Source: Paenibacillus glycinis
GTDB taxonomy: Bacteria > Bacillota > Bacilli > Paenibacillales > Paenibacillaceae
Assembly: GCF_009909185.1 (NCBI RefSeq)
Contig: NZ_JAAAMV010000018.1
Span: 1 to 64,000, forward strand
Direction of reading: 5' to 3'
Length of the DNA stretch: 64,000 nt
The position numbers and the translations under genes were made by a program. Shown here in pieces: positions 44,951-52,771 of this stretch. A model generated the notes under the pieces. It ran no database searches, was not told the DNA's origin, and saw only the letters and a program-made list of their open reading frames with translations. Every line of letters starts with the position of its first letter. Position 1 is the stretch's first letter.

Positions 44951-46004
44951 CTTCGCGGCAACGGCCGGATGCGGCTTCAGGGATATCGACAAGCGGTTTT
45001 TCGTCATCGCGATGGGCATCGACCCGGCGGATCAAGGCGCGAAAGGCTACAAAATCACGCTGCGGCTCGCGGTGCCCTCGCCGAAGGTCGAGCCCGGCGC
45101 AGGCAATAATCAGGTAGTCACCATGGAAGCCACCTCCATCGCGGAAGCCGTGAGGCTGCTGAAAGCGCATGTCGATAAAGAATTCGATTTCGGCCATTGC
45201 AAATTGTTCGCGGTCGGCGAGAAGCTGGCCCGACGCGATTATACCGATATCTTGCGCTGGCTGACGCGCAGGCGCGACGTGCAGAGCATCGCTTACGTCG
45301 CCATCGGTCAACCGGATGCGGCATCCATTCTGAAGGTTGAACCGAAAAGCGAACGTTATCCCGGGAACACGCTGTTCCTGATGTTCGGCAAAGACGGCAC
45401 GCAGTCTTCCTACCTCGTGCCCGTCTATCTGTTCGATTTCATCCGTCGCTACAGGGAACACGGGATCGATCCCGTGCTGCCCTTGATTCGCGCGGACAAG
45501 GACGGCTATGCCATTACCCGGCTCGGCGTGCTGAACAAATCCAAGCTGATGGAAACGTTGACGCCGGGCGAGACGGAAACGTACAGCCAGATTCGGAACC
45601 AAGACGCGAAATCGACGGTAGCGGCCGTGAAGAACGGAAACACCATGGTGATCAACGTCGACCACATCGCGACGCATTTCAAAATCGCGAACGAAAACGG
45701 CGAATATGTCTTGCGCCTGTGGTTGAACGTCAGCGGCATCTTCGAGGAGGCTCCGCTCGGGGTCTACGAGGAGGATTGGAACCAGCTGGAGGCGCTGTTC
45801 AATCAGCAGATCGCATCGGAAATCAAGAAGCTGTTCAAGAAAATGCAGCAGGCGGCCGTGGATCCTTTCGGCTTCGGCCTGCGCTACCGGGCCACGCATC
45901 CCGGAACCGAACAGACGTGGAAGGATTGGCAAAACCTTTACCCCGATTTGAAATTCGACATCAAGGTCCGGGTGGAGATCGAAGGCACGGGACTCGTCAA
46001 ATAA
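44907..46004 (+). CDS. Spore germinant receptor C subunit, lipoprotein (GerC/GerKC)
   Basis: 365 aa. Signal peptide with lipobox ATAGC (Cys22), then GFRDIDKRFFVIAMGIDP, typical of the GerC N-terminal domain, and a C-terminal domain from about 210 (NVSGIFEEAP). The lipid-anchored C subunit completes the GerABC receptor in the spore inner membrane. The start lies inside gerB. A terminator follows. Confidence 0.92.
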   Translation: MKILRITLLALTALSFAATAGCGFRDIDKRFFVIAMGIDPADQGAKGYKITLRLAVPSPKVEPGAGNNQVVTMEATSIAEAVRLLKAHVDKEFDFGHCKLFAVGEKLARRDYTDILRWLTRRRDVQSIAYVAIGQPDAASILKVEPKSERYPGNTLFLMFGKDGTQSSYLVPVYLFDFIRRYREHGIDPVLPLIRADKDGYAITRLGVLNKSKLMETLTPGETETYSQIRNQDAKSTVAAVKNGNTMVINVDHIATHFKIANENGEYVLRLWLNVSGIFEEAPLGVYEEDWNQLEALFNQQIASEIKKLFKKMQQAAVDPFGFGLRYRATHPGTEQTWKDWQNLYPDLKFDIKVRVEIEGTGLVK

Positions 46005-46007
46005 AAC

Positions 46008-46043
46008 AAGGGCAGCACCCGTTATTGGAACGGGTCTGCCCTT
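46008..46043. terminator. Bidirectional terminator between gerC and fni
   Basis: AAGGGCAGCACCCGTT pairs with GGAACGGGTCTGCCCTT around an ATT loop. The T tract is short on both sides. Confidence 0.7.
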
Positions 46044-46055
46044 GCTGCCGCCGTG

Positions 46056-47117
46056 CTAAACCTGCAGTAACCGGTCCGTCGCCCGCAGCTGGCCGATATT
46101 CGCCGCGCCGATGCCGAACATCGCCGCGCGCAGCTCGAACTCGATGCGTTCCATCCGGCGCTGCAGCGGGCCGCTCGCGCCGGCTGCCGGATCGGCCGCT
46201 CCGGCGAGCAGCGTCCGGCCGTACGCGGCAAGATCGGCCCCGAGCGCGATCGCTTTCGCCGCGTCCACGCCGTTCGCGAGGCCTCCGCTCGCGATGACGG
46301 TCGCTTCCGGGCGTTCGGCCCGGATGTCGCGGACGCACGCGGCGGTCGGCGTTCCCCAGTCGGCGAACGCCGCGGCCGCATCCGCGCGCAGCTCGTCGCG
46401 CGCGCGATGCTTCTCGACCTGGCTCCACGAGGTTCCGCCCGCTCCGGCCACGTCGATGAAGGCGACGCCGGCTTCCAGCAGCACGCCCGCCGTCTCCGCG
46501 TCGATGCCCCAGCCGACCTCCTTGATGCCGACGGGCACGTCCATCAAGCGGCATACCTCGCCGATCCGGCGCAGCAAGCCCCGGAAGTCCGTGTTGCCCT
46601 CCGGTTGGAACACTTCCTGGATGCTGTTCAAGTGAAGCACGAGCGCATCCGCTTCGGCCATTTCCACCGCCCGCCGGCATTGATCGATCCCGTAGCCGTA
46701 ATTGAGCTGGACGGCGCCCAGATTGGCGATGATCGGAATGCTCGGGGCGAACCTTCGCATCTGAAACGTCGACGCGAGGTGCTCGTTCTCGATGGCTGCC
46801 CGCATGGAGCCGAGTCCCATCGCCCAGCCGCGCGTCTCGGCGGCTTCGGCAAGCCGGGCGTTAATAAGCGCGGTTTCCTCCGTTCCGCCAGTCATGGAGC
46901 TGATGAGCAGCGGCGCCGACAGCCTCCTGCCCAGAAAAGAAACGGCAAGATCGATATCGTGGAAGGCGATTTCCGGAAGCGCCAGATGGCGAAACCGATA
47001 GCCGTCGAAGCCCGGTCCCGCCCCCGTGCCCTGCACCTGTTCCTGCAGGCAAATGCGAATATGCTCGCCCTTCCGGTTTGCGGTAACGGCATGCTCCGCA
47101 TTCATTCTGTCCGTCAT
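46056..47117 (-). CDS. fni: Type 2 isopentenyl-diphosphate delta-isomerase
   Basis: 353 aa FMN-dependent enzyme interconverting IPP and DMAPP. Seen: RKGEHIRICL (N-terminal substrate loop), SSMTGGTEE (FMN-binding), HLNSIQEVFQPEG, GIKEVGWGID, DVAGAGGTSWSQVE and ASGGLANGVDAAKAIALGAD. The ATG at 47117 is preferred (AAGGAG 13 bp upstream); ATG at 47105 is an alternative. With ytpB it points to isoprenoid metabolism, though the two are not linked here. Confidence 0.92.
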   Translation of the reverse strand: MTDRMNAEHAVTANRKGEHIRICLQEQVQGTGAGPGFDGYRFRHLALPEIAFHDIDLAVSFLGRRLSAPLLISSMTGGTEETALINARLAEAAETRGWAMGLGSMRAAIENEHLASTFQMRRFAPSIPIIANLGAVQLNYGYGIDQCRRAVEMAEADALVLHLNSIQEVFQPEGNTDFRGLLRRIGEVCRLMDVPVGIKEVGWGIDAETAGVLLEAGVAFIDVAGAGGTSWSQVEKHRARDELRADAAAAFADWGTPTAACVRDIRAERPEATVIASGGLANGVDAAKAIALGADLAAYGRTLLAGAADPAAGASGPLQRRMERIEFELRAAMFGIGAANIGQLRATDRLLQV

Positions 47118-47225
47118 GCTGAGATTGTGCTCCTTCCATCCCCATCGATTTCCATCCATCATGGCATAGAGTCGACAACGGAGCAAGTCCATCCCTCAAT
47201 ATGGGTATTTTGATCATTTTTATCT

Positions 47226-47252
47226 TTAAAATGATTTTTACAATCATTTTAA
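47226..47252. promoter_or_regulatory. Perfect 11-bp palindromic operator upstream of nagB
   Basis: TTAAAATGATT and AATCATTTTAA are perfect inverted repeats around a 5-bp spacer (TTTAC). The right arm touches the -35 hexamer of the nagB promoter, a typical operator position. It does not match Zur, PerR, Fur or cre consensus sequences I know, and could serve a NagR-like or divergent regulator. Confidence 0.65.
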
Positions 47253-47281
47253 TTGTCGATTCCTACAAAATAAATTATAAT
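47253..47281 (+). promoter_or_regulatory. Sigma-A promoter of nagBA
   Basis: TTGTCG (47253-47258), 17-bp spacer, consensus TATAAT (47276-47281); start expected near 47288. Confidence 0.8.
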
Positions 47282-47315
47282 TAGATCAGAACGAACTTAC
47301 TGGGAGGCGCTTGCG

Positions 47316-48038
47316 ATGCAACTGAAAATGTTTGAGACGACGTCCGAATTGGACCGCTATGCCGCGCAGCTGTTTGCAGACGCGCTAAAGGAGAAACCGG
47401 CGTCGACGCTTGGACTGGCCACGGGCTCGACACCGGTCGGAATTTATGAAAAAATGATAGAGCTGTACCAACAAGGCGATATTTCCTTCAAATATGCGAC
47501 TACCTTCAACCTTGACGAGTACGTCGGACTTACGGCGGATCACGAACAAAGCTACGCGCGGTTCATGAATCGGCATCTGTTCGCCCATATCGATCTTCCG
47601 GCCGGGCAGACTCATCTTCCCCAGGGCACGGCGGACGATTTGGCGGCGGAATGCGCGAATTACGACCGGATGCTGGAGGAACGGGCCGTCGACATTCAGC
47701 TTCTCGGACTCGGCCATAACGGCCATATCGGATTCAACGAACCGGACCGGGAACTGCAGAGCGGCACGCATATCGTCGAGCTTGAACAAGCGACGCGGGA
47801 AGCCAACGCGAGATTTTTCGCTTCCATCGACGACGTTCCGACGCAAGCCATCACGATGGGGGTCGGCTCGATTCTGAAAGCGGAATCCATCCTGCTGGTC
47901 GTCAAGGGCTCGGATAAAGCGGGCATCCTCAAACAAGCGCTGCAGGGGCCGATTACGACGGAATGCCCCGCGTCGCTGCTGCAAACGCACAAAAACGTTA
48001 CGGTATTGGTAGATCGAGAGGCAGGGAGGTTGTTGTAA
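47316..48038 (+). CDS. nagB: Glucosamine-6-phosphate deaminase NagB
   Basis: 240 aa, converting glucosamine-6-P to fructose-6-P and ammonia. It has LGLATGSTPVGIYEKM (phosphate loop), FNLDEYVGL (catalytic Asp), LGLGHNGHIGFNEP (His and Asn) and TMGVGSIL. GGGAGG precedes the ATG. It sits 3 bp upstream of nagA in the usual catabolic pair for N-acetylglucosamine from cell wall or chitin. Confidence 0.96.
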   Translation: MQLKMFETTSELDRYAAQLFADALKEKPASTLGLATGSTPVGIYEKMIELYQQGDISFKYATTFNLDEYVGLTADHEQSYARFMNRHLFAHIDLPAGQTHLPQGTADDLAAECANYDRMLEERAVDIQLLGLGHNGHIGFNEPDRELQSGTHIVELEQATREANARFFASIDDVPTQAITMGVGSILKAESILLVVKGSDKAGILKQALQGPITTECPASLLQTHKNVTVLVDREAGRLL

Positions 48039-48041
48039 ACC

Positions 48042-49232
48042 ATGAACACGGCCGAAGGAAAATGGATGATTCAAGGCGTCCGCGCGGTCATCGGCGACGC
48101 TGAGGTCGAAGATGCCGCCGTCGTGATCGCGAACGGCAAGATAGCGGAGATTCTCGTCGGCGGGGAGCGTCCGCAAGCGGATGGCGCAACCGTAATCGAC
48201 GGCGGCGGCGGCTGGCTGCTGCCCGGGTTTATCGACATGCATGTCCACGGAGGCTTCGGCTCGGATTTTATGGATGCCTCCAAAGAAGCATACGACGCGA
48301 TCACGTCTTTCCACGCCGCGCACGGCACCACGCGCATGCTGGCGACGACGGTGACCGCGCCGCCGGAAGCCATCGAAGCCGTGCTGGGCGCCTCCGCCGC
48401 GTATAGGCGGAATCCGATGCCGTTCGCCAGCTTGGAAGGCGTGCATTTGGAAGGCCCGTTCATCAGCGAGCTGTGGCCCGGCGCGCAAAATCCCGGCTAC
48501 ATCTCGCCGCCGCGTCTCGATTGGGTGCAAGCCTGGAACGACGCCTATCCCGGCACGATCAAGCAGCTGACGCTGGCGCCGGAGAAGGAAGGCGCGGCCG
48601 ACGTCATCGCATACCTCGCCGCTAACGGCATCGTCGCGGCCGCCGGGCATACGGACGCGCTATACGCGCAGGTCGAAGCGGCGGTCGAGGCCGGTTTGTC
48701 GCAGGCCGTCCATACGTTCAACGCCATGCGGGCGCTCCATCACCGCGAACCCGGCACCGTCGGCGCCGTACTCGGCGATAACCGGATTCATGCCGAGCTG
48801 ATCGCCGACGGCCACCACGTGCATCCGGCCGCCATCCGCCTGCTCGTGCAGGCCAAGCCGCGCGACCGCGTCATCCTGATCACCGACGCGATGTCGGCCG
48901 CGGGGCTCGGCGACGGCCGCTACGATCTCGGCGGACTCGACGTCGATGTGGCTGCCGGCGTCGCCCGCCTTCGCGAAGGCGGCAGCCTCGCCGGCAGCAC
49001 GCTGACGATGATCGACGCGGTCCGGTACGTGCTCGAACATACCTCGCTTGGCGTTGCCGAGGTCAGCCGCATGGCCAGCGCCAATCCCGCGAGGCAGCTC
49101 GGCCTTCGGGACGTGACGGGAACGATCGCGGTCGGTTTGGCCGCGGACCTCGTGCTTGCGGATGCGTCCTTCTCCGGCGTCAGCCATACCTGGGTACAGG
49201 GAAGGCTTGTTCATCATGCGAAGCAGGATTGA
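48042..49232 (+). CDS. nagA: N-acetylglucosamine-6-phosphate deacetylase NagA
   Basis: 396 aa amidohydrolase giving glucosamine-6-P for NagB. Seen: GFIDMHVHGGFGSDFMDAS, GVHLEGPF (metal Glu), GHTDAL, THTFNAM-like VHTFNAMR, LITDAMSAAG (catalytic Asp) and the C-terminal ASANPARQLGL with IAVGLAADLVL. GGGAGG precedes the ATG. No GntR-type nagR follows; a bidirectional terminator does. Confidence 0.95.
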   Translation: MNTAEGKWMIQGVRAVIGDAEVEDAAVVIANGKIAEILVGGERPQADGATVIDGGGGWLLPGFIDMHVHGGFGSDFMDASKEAYDAITSFHAAHGTTRMLATTVTAPPEAIEAVLGASAAYRRNPMPFASLEGVHLEGPFISELWPGAQNPGYISPPRLDWVQAWNDAYPGTIKQLTLAPEKEGAADVIAYLAANGIVAAAGHTDALYAQVEAAVEAGLSQAVHTFNAMRALHHREPGTVGAVLGDNRIHAELIADGHHVHPAAIRLLVQAKPRDRVILITDAMSAAGLGDGRYDLGGLDVDVAAGVARLREGGSLAGSTLTMIDAVRYVLEHTSLGVAEVSRMASANPARQLGLRDVTGTIAVGLAADLVLADASFSGVSHTWVQGRLVHHAKQD

Positions 49233-49292
49233 TTCTGCTGAGGCGCTTCTGTGCCATCCGTCTATCCAGGCATTATCGCGCCGATAATTAAG

Positions 49293-49336
49293 AAGAGCCC
49301 ATGGAAGCCGACTGGCGGCTTTCATGGGCTCTTTTG
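49293..49336. terminator. Bidirectional terminator after nagA
   Basis: AAGAGCCCATGGAAGCCG pairs with CGGCTTTCATGGGCTCTT, with a T tract on the plus side. Confidence 0.8.
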
Positions 49337-49370
49337 TATGTGACCGTCAACGCAAGCGGGTCGGGGAAAT

Positions 49371-50303
49371 TTACTTCTGCCGGATCAGCTTCGTCACGCG
49401 GCCGTCGAAAATCCATTCCGCCACGTACACGTTGCCCTGCGAATCGACGCAGACGCCGTGCGGCGAGCTGAATTTGTCCGGACGGTAGTACGACTTAGGC
49501 AGGTTCGGCCAGCCCTCTTGCTTATAGGCTTTCTGGTCTTCGCCCAGATGCGTGATCAAGCGGTCTTCGTTGTCCAGCACCGTGATGCGGCTGTCCAGAT
49601 CCGGCAGGTATACTTCGTCGCCGAAGAAATAGAAGCTGCACGGCCGGTCGAGGTTGTGATCGACGAAACGTTTATGCTCGCCTTCGAGCGTAAACACTTG
49701 GATCCGTCCGTTGCCCCGGTCCGCCACGTAGATTTCCGGCTCGCCGCCGCGAAGGTTGATGGAGATGCCGTGCGGCTCGATGACTTTGCCCGGCTCCGAG
49801 CCGCGGCCGCCGAACGTCCGGATGTAGCCGCCTTTGGCATCGTAATGATGGATATGATATTGACCGTAGCCGTCGGATACGTAGATGTCGCCGTTCGGCG
49901 CCACGCATACGTCCGTCGGCACGTAGCGGCGTTCCGCGTCGTACAGGTCCGGACGGTCGGGCGTGCCGATTTCCAGCAGCACGTCGCCGTCCAGCGTCGT
50001 CTTGACGACGAGGGAGCGGTTCGTGTCGGCAAAATACAAATATTCGATGCCGTCGTTGTCGCGATGCAGGTAGAAGCCGTGCGCGCCGCCTTCGAATTCC
50101 GCGCCCCACGACGTTTTGAAACGGCCGTCTTTATCGAACACGACGACGGAATCCTTGCTCGTGTTATGTACGTAAACGTTATCATTTTCATCCACCACGA
50201 TGCCGTGCGTATATCCGTAAGCAATGCCTTCCGGAAGTTCGCCCCACCCGCTGGCGACTTCGTAAGAATGTGATGCGCTGCCAATGATCAATTTTTCAGA
50301 CAC
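49371..50303 (-). CDS. NHL-repeat beta-propeller protein
   Basis: 310 aa, cytosolic, no signal peptide. At least four NHL-type blades are visible, for example GYTHGIVVDENDNVYVHN, VCVAPNGDIYVSDGYGQYHIHHYD, EIYVADRGNGRIQVF and HGVCVDSQGNVYVAEW, the pattern of six-bladed propellers similar to peptidyl-alpha-hydroxyglycine lyase. The substrate is unknown. GTG start at 50303 with AAAGGAGA 9 bp upstream. Confidence 0.82.
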   Translation of the reverse strand: MSEKLIIGSASHSYEVASGWGELPEGIAYGYTHGIVVDENDNVYVHNTSKDSVVVFDKDGRFKTSWGAEFEGGAHGFYLHRDNDGIEYLYFADTNRSLVVKTTLDGDVLLEIGTPDRPDLYDAERRYVPTDVCVAPNGDIYVSDGYGQYHIHHYDAKGGYIRTFGGRGSEPGKVIEPHGISINLRGGEPEIYVADRGNGRIQVFTLEGEHKRFVDHNLDRPCSFYFFGDEVYLPDLDSRITVLDNEDRLITHLGEDQKAYKQEGWPNLPKSYYRPDKFSSPHGVCVDSQGNVYVAEWIFDGRVTKLIRQK

Positions 50304-50396
50304 GTATCATTTCTCCTTTTCGAATAAGATCCCTCCCAGTATACCAAATCTTGAGAATCCGGGAAGGTAAAAATAGGTGAGAAATTTTTAAGTTAC

Positions 50397-50433
50397 CAAA
50401 AAGGCCCGCCGCGCCGATGCGCGATACGGACCT
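50397..50433 (-). terminator. Terminator of the deoR-kdgK operon
   Basis: Minus-strand AAGGTCCG, CGCGC pair with GCGCG, CGGGCCTT, followed by TTTTT. Confidence 0.75.
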
Positions 50434-50470
50434 TGCCGGTTGAACGTCCCTGCGGCCGCAGGCTCTCTCG

Positions 50471-51277
50471 TTAAATGCCGGGATCTTCATGCCCGATGGA
50501 GGCGATCACCGTCTGAATGCCTTGCGCGCGCGCAATGGAAGCCAGCTGCTGCGGCAGCTCCCGGTCGGTGATGAAGCCCTGCAATTCCGCCAGGGACGCG
50601 ATCGAGAACAGCGAAGTGCGCCCGATCTTCGTATGGTCGAACATGGCGTACGTCGCCTGCGAACGCCGGATCATCGCTTTGGCGATCTGGGCTTCCTGTT
50701 CCGAGTACGTCGTAATGCCGCCGGTCGAGGATACGCCGTCCACGCCGAGAAACATTTTGCCGATGTTCAACTGCGCGACCATGCCTTCGCCGAGCGGCCC
50801 GCACAATTCGAAGCTGTTATGCCGCATCATGCCGCCGGTCACGACGACGTTGATATCGCTGCCCGCGAGCTCCATCGCCACGTTTACCGTGTTGGTCACG
50901 ACCGTAATGCCTCGGCGCGTCTTAAGCAGCTTCGCCAAGTAATAATTGGTCGTGCCGCCGGACAAGCCGACGACGTCGCCTTCGGCGATCAGGCCGGCCG
51001 CGGCCGCGGCGATCCGCTCTTTCTCCAGGAAGGACATTCCTTCCTTCTCGGCGAAGGGCAGTTCGCGCACCGCGTTCAAGCCGTCGTACATGGCGCCGCC
51101 GATCGTTCGAATGACGGGCTCCGCTTTCTCCATGAGCTCCAGATCGCGGCGGGCCGTCGCTTCGGAAACGCCGAATCGCTCCACGACCTCTTGGATCGTG
51201 ATCCGCCCCTGCCGCTTCAGCACGTTCATGATCCCTTCGCGGCGACGCTGCCCTTTCGACGATTGCATCTCCGCCAT
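50471..51277 (-). CDS. DeoR-family transcriptional regulator
   Basis: 268 aa. N-terminal HTH (about 12-62: RITIQEVVERFGVSEATARRDLE) and a DeoRC sugar-phosphate-binding domain (about 80-235, GLSGGTTNYYLAKLL, NTVNVAMELAG, FLGVDGVS). It begins on the base after the kinase stop, so it is co-transcribed with the kdgK-like gene and probably regulates it in response to a phosphorylated sugar. Confidence 0.93.
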   Translation of the reverse strand: MAEMQSSKGQRRREGIMNVLKRQGRITIQEVVERFGVSEATARRDLELMEKAEPVIRTIGGAMYDGLNAVRELPFAEKEGMSFLEKERIAAAAAGLIAEGDVVGLSGGTTNYYLAKLLKTRRGITVVTNTVNVAMELAGSDINVVVTGGMMRHNSFELCGPLGEGMVAQLNIGKMFLGVDGVSSTGGITTYSEQEAQIAKAMIRRSQATYAMFDHTKIGRTSLFSIASLAELQGFITDRELPQQLASIARAQGIQTVIASIGHEDPGI

Positions 51278-52237
51278 CTACCGTTCCACCCAGCCTTTGT
51301 CCGATAGTCTGCGGCTTGCCGTCGTCCAGTCGGGAAGCGCCTCCCAGTCGCCGCGCATCTGCACGACGAGCGCGCCGTTGATGCTGCCGAGACGGACGGC
51401 TTCGGCCGGGCTCATGCCCTTCAGCAGCCCGGCCAAAAATCCGGAGCCGAACGCATCGCCGGCGCCGACCGTATCCACGACCTGATCAACCGGGTAGAAC
51501 GGGATCTCGACGGCGCTGCCGTTCTCCAGCACGACCGTCGTGTCGCCGACGCCCTTCACGACGCTGACCGCTTTCAATCGCGACAGTTTGTCCTTCACGA
51601 GCTCGAAGTCCTCGGTGTCGTACAGCAGGCGCAGCTCGTCCCAGCCCGGAAGAAAATAATCCGCCATCTCCGCGAGCGGCAGCACGACGCGGCGCGCGTC
51701 CTCGACCGTCCACAGCTTGAGCCGAAGGTTGGGGTCGAAGCTGATGCGCGCGCCGGCCGATTTCGCGGCAGCCACGGCCGCGAACACGGTCTCGCGGCAG
51801 CTGTCGCTGAGCGCCGGCGTAATCCCGGTGACGTGAAGAATCTTGCAGCCGCGTATGTAATCCAGATCAAGGTCGTCCGGCGACATTCGGCTGGCCGCCG
51901 AATGCTGGCGGAAATAATGGACCGCGAGCTTCCCCGCGACCGTCTCGCGAAACATCATGCCCGTCGGCGCATCCGGCGCGAGCTTGACCCGGGATACGTC
52001 GACGCCTTCCCCGCGGATCCGCTTCAGGATCAGCCGGCCGAACGGATCGTCGCCCAATGCGCCGAACCAGCCGACCGAGCAGCCCAGCCGCGCCGCGCCG
52101 ATGGCCACGTTGCTCTCCGCCCCGCCAAAGCTCTGCTCGAGCGAAGAGGCGTGTTCGATGCTTCGGAAATCCTGCGGCATTAACAGCGCCATCGTCTCTC
52201 CGAAGGTAAGCAAATCCGGTGATTGCGAATTCAACAC
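51278..52237 (-). CDS. kdgK: PfkB-family sugar kinase, probable 2-keto-3-deoxygluconate kinase
   Basis: 319 aa ribokinase-fold. LLTFGETMALLMP at the N-terminus, QSFGGAESNVAIGAARLG (substrate loop), DPNLRLKLW and the C-terminal PfkB motif DTVGAGDAFGSGFLAGLL with catalytic Asp. The pattern fits KdgK, but other keto-sugar kinases are possible. GTG start at 52237 after GAGGAGGGG. No KDPG aldolase or uronate genes are in the window. Confidence 0.82.
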   Translation of the reverse strand: MLNSQSPDLLTFGETMALLMPQDFRSIEHASSLEQSFGGAESNVAIGAARLGCSVGWFGALGDDPFGRLILKRIRGEGVDVSRVKLAPDAPTGMMFRETVAGKLAVHYFRQHSAASRMSPDDLDLDYIRGCKILHVTGITPALSDSCRETVFAAVAAAKSAGARISFDPNLRLKLWTVEDARRVVLPLAEMADYFLPGWDELRLLYDTEDFELVKDKLSRLKAVSVVKGVGDTTVVLENGSAVEIPFYPVDQVVDTVGAGDAFGSGFLAGLLKGMSPAEAVRLGSINGALVVQMRGDWEALPDWTTASRRLSDKGWVER

Positions 52238-52271
52238 CCGTTCCCCCTCCTCTATCGTCCGCAGCCGGTTC

Positions 52272-52697
52272 CTACTTCAGGATCGGATACTTCATGAAGT
52301 AGAGCGTCACCAGATAGACAAGCAGCAGAATAACGCTCATCGTGCGTACTTTCGCGATGTGCGCCGACGCGCTTTGTCCGCTTTGGATCGCGGACGAGAT
52401 GCGCTTGAGCGGCTTCGTGATGATGCCGCCGATCGCGGCGATCGCCAGGAACAGCACGATGACGATGATCATCCAAATGACTTTATAATCGCTTTGAGAC
52501 ATCAAATAACCGCCCGTAAGAAGCTGAAGCACCAGGAAGTATTGGGCGATGCGGTTCGCCGCGGCCAGTCCGTCGGCCAGTCCGGCTTGTCCGCCGCCGT
52601 CAAGCTTGGACGCGCGTCCGGCCATGAAAGGCAGGGCGATGTAGAACCCCAATCCGGCTGCACCGATCACGTGCAAAAACAACATAAAACTTAACAT
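52272..52697 (-). CDS. Small four-helix membrane protein, unknown
   Basis: 141 aa with four membrane helices (about 1-27, 48-66, 72-93, 118-135). N-terminal MLSFMLFLHVIGAAGLGFYIALPF with a His in the first helix resembles DUF2269/CopD-like integral membrane proteins, but I cannot name it firmly. GAGGAGGA precedes the ATG at 52697. Confidence 0.65.
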   Translation of the reverse strand: MLSFMLFLHVIGAAGLGFYIALPFMAGRASKLDGGGQAGLADGLAAANRIAQYFLVLQLLTGGYLMSQSDYKVIWMIIVIVLFLAIAAIGGIITKPLKRISSAIQSGQSASAHIAKVRTMSVILLLVYLVTLYFMKYPILK

Positions 52698-52771
52698 CAA
52701 GCGTCCTCCTCGGTAGATATATAGTCACGCTTAAGTATACTAAAACTGACCCGGCAATACAAAGAAACGCT

